A DNA stretch of 15,345 bases from Chloroflexota bacterium (GTDB lineage Bacteria > Chloroflexota > UBA6077). Under the pieces are notes generated by a model that made no database searches, was not told the origin of the DNA, and saw only the letters and a program-made list of their open reading frames with translations. The position numbers and the translations under genes are program-made. This document shows, one piece after another, positions 6,803 through 13,723 of this stretch. The stretch spans positions 1-15,345 of the forward strand of contig JAMCTB010000220.1 of NCBI GenBank assembly GCA_023380955.1, written 5' to 3'. Each line of letters starts with the position of its first letter. Position 1 is the stretch's first letter.

Positions 6803-6832
6803 GGGGTAGCCTCGATCGCCGGCCCCTACGCT
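6803..6832. repeat. second half of a repeat doublet, overlapping the end of lon
   Basis: Directly after the palindrome at 6775-6802 comes GGGGTAG, then GCCGGCCCCTACG at 6818-6830. This matches the right end of the GTAGGGGC-type repeats. The TAG stop of lon (6826-6828, minus strand) lies within it. The same order, a palindrome followed by a CGGCCCCTA unit, recurs at 14828-14880. Confidence 0.45.
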
Positions 6833-9282
6833 GGGGTGGGTTCGCCGAACGGAGCGTGCTCCTTGGAGTTCTCGCCCTCCCTCGCCGGAAGCAGCGCCTT
6901 GGCCAGCACCTCGTCGATAGTCTCCACCGGCACGAACTCCATCTGCTCCCGCAGCTCCGCCGGCAGATCCTCCAGGTCACCTTCGTTTCGCCTGGGCAGG
7001 ATGATGGTGGTGATCCCCGCCCGGTGGGCGCCCAGCACCTTCTCCTTCAGGCCGCCGATGGGCAGCACCTTGCCCAGCAGGGTTATCTCGCCCGTCATGG
7101 CCACGTCGTGGCGCACCGGCCGACCGGTGACGATGGAGGCCAGGGCCGTCGCCATGGTGACCCCCGCGGAGGGGCCATCCTTGGGGACCGCACCCGCCGG
7201 CACGTGGATGTGGATGTCGTGCTTCTCGAAGTAGTTCTCGGGAGCCCCCAGCTTGGCCAGCCTGGACCGAATGCAGCTGTAGGCCGCCTCCGCCGACTCC
7301 CGCATGACGTCCCCCAGCTGGCCCGTCAGCTTCAGCACCTTGGCGCCGGGCATCGAGGCCGCCTCGATGAACACTATCTCGCCACCCACCGGGGTCCACA
7401 CCAGGCCGGTGACGACCCCGGGCCTGTCGACCCGCTCCGCCACCTCGGCGAAGTGTCTCGGCCTGCCCAGATACTCCCGCACCTTCTCCGGAGTGACCTG
7501 AACGGTTGCCGCGACCCCCTCGGCGATCTCCCTGGCCGCCTTCCGGTAGACGGTGGCCACCTCCCGCTCCAGGTTCCGGACGCCGGCCTCTCGGGTGTAG
7601 TCCCGAACGATGGTGTGCAGGGCATCGTCCTCGACGGCGACCTCCTCGGGCTTCAGCCCGTGGGCCTTCATCTGCTTCAGGACGATGTACCTCTTGGCGA
7701 TCTGGACCTTCTCCTCCTCGGTGTAGCCGGCCAGCTGGAGGATCTCCATCCGATCCCGCAGGGGGGCGGGGATCGTCTCCAGGGTGTTGGCCGTGGTGAT
7801 GAACATCACCTTGGAGAGGTCGAATGGCACGTCGACGTAGTGGTCCCGGAAGTCCTTGTTCTGCTCGGGATCCAGCACCTCCAGCAGCGCCGAGGAGGGA
7901 TCGCCACGCCAGTCCGCCCCGATCTTGTCCACCTCGTCCATCATGAAGACCGGGTCGTTGGACTCGGCGCGCCGGATCGCCTGGAGGATTCGGCCGGGCA
8001 TGGCGCCGATGTAGGTGCGCCGGTGGCCCCGCACCTCGGCCTCGTCCCGCACGCCGCCCAGCGACTGGCGGATGAACTTCCGGCCCATGGCCCTGGCGAT
8101 GGACTGCCCCAGGGAGGTCTTGCCGACGCCGGGAGGTCCGACGAAGCAGAGGATAGGCTCCTTCATGGCGGAGGGATCGGCCTCACCCTCCTGGCGCTCC
8201 TCCTTCAGCTTCCGGACCGCCAGGTACTCCAGGATCCGGTCCTTCACCTTCTCCAAGTCGTAGTGGTCCTCGTCCAGGATCCGGCGGGCCTCCGCAACGT
8301 CGATGGTCTTGCCGGTGCTGACGTCCCAGGGAAGGGCGGTCAGCCAGTCCAGGTAGTTGCGGATGACACCGTGCTCCGGCGACGCCGAGGGGATCTTCTC
8401 CAGCCGGGACAGCTCCCGCTCCGCCTCCTTGCGGGCCTCCTCCGGCATGCCGGAGTTCTCCACCTTCTCTCTCAAGTCGCGGATCTCGGCCTCTTCCGGG
8501 CTTTCCTCACCCAGCTGCTTCTGGATCGCCCTGAGCTGCTCCCGCAGGTAGTAATCCCGCTGGGCCTTGGTCATCTGCTCCTGGGCTTCGCTCTGGATCT
8601 TGCGGCCCAGCTCCAGCACCTCCAGCTCCTTGTTCAGGTAGCCGGTCAGCACCTTGAGCTTCTCGGATATCGAGTCGGTCTCCAGGAACCGCTGGCGCTG
8701 CTCCAATTCCAGCCGCAGGTTCATCGCCACGAAGTAGGCCAGCTGCCGGGAGCTCTCCACGTTCATGGCGGCGGCAACCAGCTCGTCTGGAAGGTAGGGG
8801 GAGAGGTTCACGAGCTGCTGGAATAGGCTCACCACGTTGCGAGCCATGGCGTCTACCTCCAGCCCCTCCTCCTCGGTTTCCGGCATCGGTTGGACTCGGG
8901 CTATCAGGTAGGGCTGCTCCTGGCTGTACTCCAGCACGCGGACCCGCTGCAGCCCCTGCATCACCAGCCGAATGGTGCCGTCGGGCATCTTCAGCAGCTG
9001 ATGGATCTTCCCCAGGGTTCCCACCTGGAACACCTCGTCGGGACCCGCCAGCTGAGTCTCCGCGTTGCGCTGGGCCACCAGGCCGATCAACCGGTCCCGA
9101 GCGGCAACGTCGTCCACCAACTTCAAAGATCGCTCCTGCCCAACCGCCAAAGGCACGACGGTGAGCGGGTAAACGACCGTATCTTTCAAGGGAAGTATGG
9201 GCACGTCGAAAGGCAGGTCGCCCTTGTCTGGGTTCTCGCCGTCGGGCGCCAGGTTCACAGAGGCGAAGTCGTCAACCGTCAT
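6826..9282 (-). CDS. lon: ATP-dependent Lon protease (LonA)
   Basis: This 818-residue LonA-type protease degrades misfolded and regulatory proteins in the cytoplasm. The order is an N-terminal substrate-binding LAN domain (about 25-215, beginning [13 protein letters not shown]) and a coiled-coil region (about 215-300). The AAA+ module follows, with Walker A GPPGVGKT at 382-389 and Walker B VFMMDE at 445-450. The C-terminal peptidase has the Ser-Lys dyad S705 (KDGPSAG) and K748 (GGLKEK). The spacing of 43 equals that of S679 and K722 in E. coli Lon. The ATG (9280-9282) has AGGAGG eight bases upstream. The gene starts 30 bp after the hsp20 stop and is probably co-transcribed with it. The terminal TAG lies inside a repeat element. 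Confidence 0.98.
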   Translation of the reverse strand: MTVDDFASVNLAPDGENPDKGDLPFDVPILPLKDTVVYPLTVVPLAVGQERSLKLVDDVAARDRLIGLVAQRNAETQLAGPDEVFQVGTLGKIHQLLKMPDGTIRLVMQGLQRVRVLEYSQEQPYLIARVQPMPETEEEGLEVDAMARNVVSLFQQLVNLSPYLPDELVAAAMNVESSRQLAYFVAMNLRLELEQRQRFLETDSISEKLKVLTGYLNKELEVLELGRKIQSEAQEQMTKAQRDYYLREQLRAIQKQLGEESPEEAEIRDLREKVENSGMPEEARKEAERELSRLEKIPSASPEHGVIRNYLDWLTALPWDVSTGKTIDVAEARRILDEDHYDLEKVKDRILEYLAVRKLKEERQEGEADPSAMKEPILCFVGPPGVGKTSLGQSIARAMGRKFIRQSLGGVRDEAEVRGHRRTYIGAMPGRILQAIRRAESNDPVFMMDEVDKIGADWRGDPSSALLEVLDPEQNKDFRDHYVDVPFDLSKVMFITTANTLETIPAPLRDRMEILQLAGYTEEEKVQIAKRYIVLKQMKAHGLKPEEVAVEDDALHTIVRDYTREAGVRNLEREVATVYRKAAREIAEGVAATVQVTPEKVREYLGRPRHFAEVAERVDRPGVVTGLVWTPVGGEIVFIEAASMPGAKVLKLTGQLGDVMRESAEAAYSCIRSRLAKLGAPENYFEKHDIHIHVPAGAVPKDGPSAGVTMATALASIVTGRPVRHDVAMTGEITLLGKVLPIGGLKEKVLGAHRAGITTIILPRRNEGDLEDLPAELREQMEFVPVETIDEVLAKALLPAREGENSKEHAPFGEPTPA

Positions 9283-9312
9283 CGCTATCTCCTCCTAAGC
9301 TGTTGCAGGGCG

Positions 9313-9726
9313 TTACGGCTGGCAGCTCTTCAGTAGCCAGATGTAGAGGAAGCCGTTCTCGTAGCGAGCCTCGACGCACTCGGGGCTCACCCGAAGGGGC
9401 AAGAAGACCTCGCTGCGGAAACGGCCGAAGTTGATGCCCATCTCGTGATACAGAACCTTCTCCGGGCGATGGACGTCCTGCCGGCCGCCGGAAACGACCA
9501 GGATATCGTTGAAGATGGTTACCTCGATGTCCTCTTCCCTGACCCCAGCCAACTCCATCATCACCACGATGTGTTCGTCGGTCTCGTAGACGTCGGTGGG
9601 AGGCCGCCAGGTGTCCCCGCGGGCATAGGGCATGGGGTAGAAGCGACTCCAGCCGGACCGCTGCCCTTTGTCCACCTGGGCAGGCCTTCCGTATTCCACC
9701 GAAACGAAGCGATAGCGCAACCGCAT
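9313..9726 (-). CDS. Hsp20/alpha-crystallin small heat-shock protein
   Basis: This 137-residue holdase chaperone binds unfolding proteins without ATP. The alpha-crystallin domain spans about residues 43-132 (PTDVYETDEHIVVMMELAGV to NGFLYIWL) and includes the family A-x-x-x-N-G-x-L motif at 120-127. The chain ends at once with LKSCQP, so the usual C-terminal I-x-I/V motif used for oligomer assembly is absent. The ATG at 9726 is chosen over the in-frame GTG at 9744 because GGAGG (9733-9737) lies six bases before the ATG and after the GTG. It is the first gene of the likely hsp20-lon operon, with an extended -10 promoter at 9824-9832. Pairing with Lon suggests that clients held by Hsp20 are handed over for degradation; this is inference. 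Confidence 0.9.
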   Translation of the reverse strand: MRLRYRFVSVEYGRPAQVDKGQRSGWSRFYPMPYARGDTWRPPTDVYETDEHIVVMMELAGVREEDIEVTIFNDILVVSGGRQDVHRPEKVLYHEMGINFGRFRSEVFLPLRVSPECVEARYENGFLYIWLLKSCQP

Positions 9727-9732
9727 GGTCTT

Positions 9733-9737
9733 CCTCC
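9733..9737 (-). promoter_or_regulatory. ribosome binding site that fixes the Hsp20 start
   Basis: GGAGG on the minus strand, within GGGGAGGAAG, lies six bases before the ATG at 9726. The upstream GTG at 9744 has no comparable site. Confidence 0.75.
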
Positions 9738-9823
9738 CCTTCACCGCTGGGACGCAGCACGATCAATTACTTGCAAGTGGCCGGCCAGCTGCCAGAACCG
9801 GCACGCTGAGTTCTCCAACGATA

Positions 9824-9832
9824 ATTGTAGCA
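9824..9832 (-). promoter_or_regulatory. extended -10 promoter of hsp20-lon
   Basis: On the minus strand TGC-TACAAT is an extended -10 (TGn plus 5 of 6 of TATAAT), with no good -35. The predicted start near 9817 gives a leader of about 90 bases containing a GC-rich hairpin (GTGCCGG pairing with CCGGCCAC). Neither HAIR nor CIRCE heat-shock operators are visible. Confidence 0.45.
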
Positions 9833-9855
9833 AACGACCGCACCCCGTCGCCCCG

Positions 9856-10128
9856 TCAGACTCGTTCGGCGTCGGCCCGCCGCAACTCGTCCAGCAGCTT
9901 GAAGCTACCGGTGTCCAGCAGGTCGGCGATCTTCTTGGCGACCGCCTCCCCAATCCCGGGGATCCCCTTCAGGTCCCGCTCCCGGCGGTACTGCTCCACC
10001 GGTACCGGCAGCTCCCGCAGGGCCGCGGCAGCCTTCCGGTAGGCCCTGATCTTGAAGATCAGCTCCTTGCGGGCCTGCAGCCGATCGGCCAGCTCGTCGA
10101 AGACGGCGGCCACTTCCTCGTTGGTCAT
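9856..10128 (-). CDS. stand-alone DNA polymerase beta/PolX-like 8-kDa helix-hairpin-helix domain protein
   Basis: This 90-residue protein aligns along its whole length, from memory, with the N-terminal lyase domain of human DNA polymerase beta. AYRKAAAALRELP (29-41) matches NAYRKAASVIAKYP. The helix-hairpin-helix IPGIGEAVAKKI (56-67) matches LPGVGTKIAEKI, and LLDTGSFKLLDELR (70-83) matches FLATGKLRKLEKIR. K66 falls on the 5'-dRP lyase nucleophile Lys72, and K26 on Lys35. The polymerase, nucleotidyltransferase and PHP domains of full PolX (about 570 residues) are absent: the frame ends in TGA at 9856-9858 and only 129 bp separate it from hsp20. The ATG overlaps the upstream nuclease stop as ATGA, so the two are translationally coupled. 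It may be a DNA-end-binding or lyase accessory, or a remnant of PolX. Confidence 0.85.
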   Translation of the reverse strand: MTNEEVAAVFDELADRLQARKELIFKIRAYRKAAAALRELPVPVEQYRRERDLKGIPGIGEAVAKKIADLLDTGSFKLLDELRRADAERV

Positions 10129-11864
10129 CCCACCCCCCTAGCCGCAATCCGCGCCGCCTCCATCACCCGGTCCACCACCGCCGCAAACCCGCCGTTGACC
10201 CAGCCGGGCCCCAGGGCTATGGTGCTGGCGTCGTCGCCCTGATCCTCCAGCCAGCGGGAGATGATGTTGACCTGGTCCAGCTTCTCGGCGTCGATCCGCA
10301 GGTCCACCTCGTTCTCGCCGTCGGCCCAGCGGTGGGCGACCGCCTCCAGCAGCTTCTCCACCGAGGCGCGGTCCACCCCCTCACCCCCCGCAAAGACCCG
10401 AAGCCGGTCCGTGAGCCTGCCGTGGCCGAAGACGAACAGCTCAGCCCAGCCGGGGTGGACCGAGGGGCACACCGCCAGGACGTTCAGATCCTCCACAGCC
10501 GGGGCCAGCAGCCTCCGGCGGGCGAGGGCGTTCCCCAGGGCCTCCATGCCGTCCCGATAAAGGATCGCCGTCCCGAAATCCAGCCGGTCGGCGGCCGCGT
10601 CGCGGCGCCGGGTCAGCTCTGCTTCCAGCACCTCGGCTCGGGTCTCCAGCAGATGGCACACCTCTTCCACCGCCTGCCGGTGCCTCAGCTCGTGGACCGG
10701 ACCCAGGCAGGGGCCCGGGCAGCGGTTCATCTGCAGGTAGAGGCAGGAATCCCCCTCGGAGCGGCTTGGACAGCGATCGTCGTAGAGACGGAAGCAGCGG
10801 GAGACGATTTCCAGGGCCTGCTCCGTCTCCCGGACGTTCCGGAAAGGGCCGAAGTAGCGGGCGCCGTCGTAGTGAAGCTCCCGTGTGACCACCAGGCGGG
10901 GGTAGGGTCCGCTCTCCTCCACCTTGATGAAGGGGAAGTCTTGATAGCTCCTCAGCAGGACGTTGAAGTGGGGCTGGTGCTGCTTGATGAGGCGCGACTC
11001 CTCCAGCAGCGCCTCCAGCTCCGAGCCCAGTTGGAGGTGCTCGATGGTCTCCACCTGGCCCAGCAGCCGCTTCGTCCTGAAGGGGACTCGATCGGTGAAG
11101 TAGGAGGCCAGCCGGCGGCGCAGGGAGATCGCCTTGCCGACGTACAGCACCCGACCCGAGGATGATCGCATTATGTAAACGCCCGGGGCGTCGGGGAGGG
11201 AGCGGGCCCGCTCCGCCAGCACCGCCACCCGGGCCGCCCGGTCCCCCTTCCCGGCAGGGGTCTCGACCTCCTCCCTCCGGCGCCCCGAGGCCATCAGGGC
11301 CATCAGCTGGGCATCGCTCTCCACCCCCCGCTCGCCGCAGAGGGCCAGCAGCCGCAGCAGCACCGCCACCGTGGCCTCGGCATCGCCCGCGGCCCGGTGG
11401 CGGTCCTCGACGGAGATCCCCAGATGCTGGGTGACCGCGTCCAGGCTGGCCCGGGGCAGGCCGGGGAGCAGCCGTCGGGCAAGGCGGCAGGTGTCCACCA
11501 CCGGGTTGTGGAGGCTGCGGTGCCCGTGGCAGTAGAGCCCGTAGTTGAGGAAGGAGAGGTCGAAGGGGGCGTTGTGGGCCACCAGCACCGAGTCCCCCAG
11601 GAACGCCAGCAGGGAGGGGATGACCTCCCCAAAGGCAGGCGCGTCCCGCACCATGGCGTCGGTGATGCCGGTCATGGACTGGATGAAGGGGGGGATGGGC
11701 AGGCCCGGATTGACCAGGGTGGAGAAGCGGTCCGTCACCCTCCCGTCCTGGAGCCGCAGGCAGCAGACCTCCGTTATCCCGTTGCCCTGGGGCTTCAGGC
11801 CGGTGGTCTCCAGGTCTACGACGGTGTAGGTGAGCTCGCCCAGGGGAACGGGCCGGCAGGCCAT
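10125..11864 (-). CDS. DnaQ-like DEDDh exonuclease fused to a UvrC/Cho-like GIY-YIG nuclease
   Basis: Numbering is from the ATG at 11864 (579 residues). Residues 10-175 are a DEDDh 3'-5' exonuclease: D17/E19 in VVDLETTG, D102 in HNAPFD, and H156/D161 in HRAAGD. Residues 223-310 are a GIY-YIG nuclease: GVY at 228-230, YVG at 241-243, the arginines of SLRRRL, and a Glu in LEESRLIKQ. Four cysteines follow (365, 374, 382, 386; C-x8-C-x7-C-x3-C), similar to the UvrC cluster, then a degenerate UVR-like helix pair near 418-444. The UvrC RNase H-like nuclease and tandem HhH are missing. Such DnaQ-Cho fusions are known in actinobacteria and others and are taken to act in DNA excision repair. The frame stays open to a TTG at 11921; the start is uncertain because neither site has a good Shine-Dalgarno. 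Confidence 0.9.
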   Translation of the reverse strand: MACRPVPLGELTYTVVDLETTGLKPQGNGITEVCCLRLQDGRVTDRFSTLVNPGLPIPPFIQSMTGITDAMVRDAPAFGEVIPSLLAFLGDSVLVAHNAPFDLSFLNYGLYCHGHRSLHNPVVDTCRLARRLLPGLPRASLDAVTQHLGISVEDRHRAAGDAEATVAVLLRLLALCGERGVESDAQLMALMASGRRREEVETPAGKGDRAARVAVLAERARSLPDAPGVYIMRSSSGRVLYVGKAISLRRRLASYFTDRVPFRTKRLLGQVETIEHLQLGSELEALLEESRLIKQHQPHFNVLLRSYQDFPFIKVEESGPYPRLVVTRELHYDGARYFGPFRNVRETEQALEIVSRCFRLYDDRCPSRSEGDSCLYLQMNRCPGPCLGPVHELRHRQAVEEVCHLLETRAEVLEAELTRRRDAAADRLDFGTAILYRDGMEALGNALARRRLLAPAVEDLNVLAVCPSVHPGWAELFVFGHGRLTDRLRVFAGGEGVDRASVEKLLEAVAHRWADGENEVDLRIDAEKLDQVNIISRWLEDQGDDASTIALGPGWVNGGFAAVVDRVMEAARIAARGVG

Positions 11865-11980
11865 CCTGCCGGTGGTATCTGGCTCCAAGGGCGTCCAACC
11901 TCTGCGGTTCGGGGGTTCCAACGGGAGACCCGTTTCTAGGACGGCTAAGACGTGGCAAAGGGATTAGCACACCAGGGTGC

Positions 11981-12009
11981 AGTCTAGGGCGGGGGAGCCC
12001 GGCGGTCAA
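11981..12009 (-). promoter_or_regulatory. sigma-70-like promoter of the nuclease-lyase gene pair
   Basis: On the minus strand TTGACC (12004-12009) and TAGACT (11981-11986) are exactly 17 bp apart and match the consensus at 5 of 6 and 4 of 6 positions. The predicted start is near 11974, giving a leader of about 110 bases to the ATG at 11864 or about 53 to the TTG at 11921. Confidence 0.5.
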
Positions 12010-12078
12010 GGAGGGATCTCCGGGGGTGTCTGTCATCTTTTCGGATGGACTAGGCGGGGACAAGAGCCATTTCAGTCA

Positions 12079-12107
12079 TGGCCGGCAGAGGCGCCGGCCA
12101 CTACGGG
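12079..12107. repeat. palindromic repeat related to the GTAGGGGC/GGCCGGC family
   Basis: Arms TGGCCGGC (12079-12086) and GCCGGCCA (12093-12100) enclose AGAGGC and are followed by CTACGGG. GGCCGGCAGAG-CG-CGGCC-CTA is shared with 14855-14880, differing at a few bases. Confidence 0.5.
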
Positions 12108-12179
12108 TTTCCCCATAAAGGACGACGAGCCCGGCTCGGTGGCCGCTCGTCGTAGGTCGGCGATGATGGATGGGGGTAC

Positions 12180-12197
12180 GTAGGAGCCGGCTTCTAC
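12180..12197 (-). terminator. short hairpin after the MmgE/PrpD gene
   Basis: GTAGGAGCCGGCTTCTAC is a near-perfect palindrome (one G-T mismatch pair) 40 bases after the MmgE/PrpD stop codon. No clear T run follows on the minus strand, so its action as a terminator is uncertain. Confidence 0.35.
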
Positions 12198-12237
12198 AGG
12201 TTGGGAGTCCCAAAGCTGACTGGGGTTGCTTACGCCA

Positions 12238-13581
12238 TTACCGCTTCAGCAGGGAGGACACGTCCTGGAACTCCTCCACCCGAGCGATCGCCCGCAGGGT
12301 GGCCTCGGCCTCCTCCGCCGAGAGAGTGGCGGATGCAAGGTCACGGAACTTGTCCTCCAACTCCTGCTGAGTAGGCGGGTTCTCCGGGTCGCCCTTGCGG
12401 AAGTCGACCCTGTGGGAGTAGCTCTGGCCGCTCCGCGTGGTTATCCGAACTATGGCCGGGCGCTTGGCCGGGGCGATGGCGCTCAGCTCGGGATCGGGCT
12501 CCACCTTCACCCGCCACATCAGCGCCACCGTCTCAGGGTCCACCACCCGCTCCTGGGCGAACTCGGCCGTGCCCACCCGGCCGAAACGGAGGGCTATGGC
12601 GACGCAGTAGGGGATGCTGAACTTAGCCTGGTAGGTGGTCTCCGGGTTCGGATTGCCCGCGATGTCGTGGGCCACGGAGTAGGTGCGCACCAGGATGCTC
12701 TCCACCTCCTCGGGTCTCACGCCGTGACTCCCCAGTATCCCGAAGGTGGCGTCGATGGCGGGATGGGTGTGTCCGCAGGAAGGGTAGGCCTTGAAGGTGG
12801 TATCGACCACGTTGTAATGCTCACCCAGGGTGGGCAGCACCTTGTCGAAGCTCCATGCCGTCGAGGTAGCGGCGCAGAAGCCCTTCTCCCCTTCCAGGAT
12901 GCGGGTAGCGCCGTTGAAGCCCCGCTTCGCCAGCAGCGCCGCGAGGACGCCGTTGCTCGCGGCCTTGGCGGTGTGGAGCGGTTTGGTCATCATCTGGCCG
13001 TCCTCCAGGAACTGCCAGAGGCCCGCCGCCTGGCTGCCGGCGCTCCCCAGGGCCCAGGTCATCTGCTCCTCGCTCAGCCCCAGCAGGTTCCCGGCCGCGG
13101 CGGCTGCCCCGAAGGTGCCGGCCGTGCCCGTGAGGTGCCAGTACCGGTAGTGGAAAGGCATGATGGCCTCTCCGATCCGGGTCCCCACCTCGTAACCTGC
13201 CACTATCCCGGCGATCAGTCTCTTGCCGTCGGCGTGCAGCTTCTCCGCCACCGCCAGGACCGCCGCTATCGTGGGGGAGCCGGGGTGGTAGATGGCACTC
13301 CTGTAGATGTCGTCGTATTCGCCGACGTGGCTCGTGGCGCCGTTGACCAGGGCAGCGTTGAGGGCGGAACTCCTGGCGCCAAAGCCGATCAAGGTGGCCT
13401 CCGGAACGCCGCCCTCTTCGACCACCACGTCGTGCACCATCCGGCCGGCGCCGGTGGCCACCCCGGTGTACGCGTTGCCCAGCCAGTCCAGGAGAACCCT
13501 GTGCGCTGCGATCCTGGCTTCCTCGGGCAGACTCTCGCAGGTAAGCCCCGCGGCGAAGCGGGCGAAGGTAGCTGTTACCAC
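12238..13581 (-). CDS. MmgE/PrpD-family protein (2-methylcitrate dehydratase-like)
   Basis: This 447-residue protein spans the full MmgE/PrpD family, which includes 2-methylcitrate dehydratase, cis-aconitate decarboxylase and iminodisuccinate epimerase. Residues at active-site positions of the family are present: D90/D91 and H99 in HVGEYDDIYRSAIYHPG, H149 in WHLTGT, K200 and H203 in MMTKPLHTAKAA, H271 and H273 in FKAYPSCGHTH, and Y325 in FSIPY. The exact substrate cannot be read from this; a small hydroxy- or unsaturated dicarboxylate is likely. The GTG at 13581 is chosen because GGGAGG ends six bases before it, whereas the ATG at 13587 abuts that site. It lies 142 bp downstream of a D-2-hydroxyacid dehydrogenase on the same strand, suggesting a shared catabolic pathway. 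No citrate synthase or lyase partner is seen. Confidence 0.93.
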   Translation of the reverse strand: MVTATFARFAAGLTCESLPEEARIAAHRVLLDWLGNAYTGVATGAGRMVHDVVVEEGGVPEATLIGFGARSSALNAALVNGATSHVGEYDDIYRSAIYHPGSPTIAAVLAVAEKLHADGKRLIAGIVAGYEVGTRIGEAIMPFHYRYWHLTGTAGTFGAAAAAGNLLGLSEEQMTWALGSAGSQAAGLWQFLEDGQMMTKPLHTAKAASNGVLAALLAKRGFNGATRILEGEKGFCAATSTAWSFDKVLPTLGEHYNVVDTTFKAYPSCGHTHPAIDATFGILGSHGVRPEEVESILVRTYSVAHDIAGNPNPETTYQAKFSIPYCVAIALRFGRVGTAEFAQERVVDPETVALMWRVKVEPDPELSAIAPAKRPAIVRITTRSGQSYSHRVDFRKGDPENPPTQQELEDKFRDLASATLSAEEAEATLRAIARVEEFQDVSSLLKR

Positions 13582-13587
13582 CTGCAT

Positions 13588-13593
13588 CCTCCC
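13588..13593 (-). promoter_or_regulatory. ribosome binding site that fixes the MmgE/PrpD start
   Basis: GGGAGG on the minus strand touches the ATG at 13587 but is six bases from the GTG at 13581, which favours the GTG. Confidence 0.65.
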
Positions 13594-13607
13594 TCTACAT
13601 TGGGCGC

Positions 13608-13671
13608 AGAGAAGTCGACTACAGGGCAGCTGTGCGTTCTCTGCGTGCTGTGCGGTGACACTGTCTCCACG
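13608..13671. repeat. degenerate CGCAGAG-type repeat upstream of the MmgE/PrpD gene
   Basis: On the minus strand ACCGCACAGC, ACGCAGAGA and ACGCACAGC follow one another, and another CTCTGCG lies nearby. This looks like a decayed copy of the imperfect 9-base CRCAGAGA-type repeats seen between genes in many bacterial genomes. It stays open in the frame of the downstream gene, which could mislead start prediction. Confidence 0.35.
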
Positions 13672-13723
13672 GTCCGTCGAGCACATCTCTGTGACGAGCC
13701 ATCGCGGAAGCCGTCGCGGAGGA

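Larger units (their letters stand above)
11987..12237. other. non-coding gap with several hairpins
   Basis: This gap lies between the nuclease promoter region and the end of the MmgE/PrpD gene. No convincing gene is seen. It holds three inverted repeats: 12079-12086 with 12093-12100 (TGGCCGGC arms), 12122-12130 with 12145-12153 (ACGACGAGC arms, 9 bp), and 12180-12197. The first includes GGCCGGCAGAGGCG followed by CACTACGGG, close to the copy at 14855-14880. Confidence 0.5.

Noticed and set aside
6856..8826. Plus-strand open frame of 656 codons opposite lon
   Set aside because: It is antisense to a full-length Lon with all catalytic motifs, and its composition is typical of a shadow frame.
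10441..12063. Minus-strand frame of 540 codons over the nuclease gene
   Set aside because: It overlaps the DnaQ/GIY-YIG gene in another frame, and its translation is dominated by Pro, Gly and Arg with no motif.
13582..13686. N-terminal extension of the MmgE/PrpD protein
   Set aside because: The extra residues derive from a CGCAGAG-type repeat, and a good Shine-Dalgarno serves the GTG at 13581.
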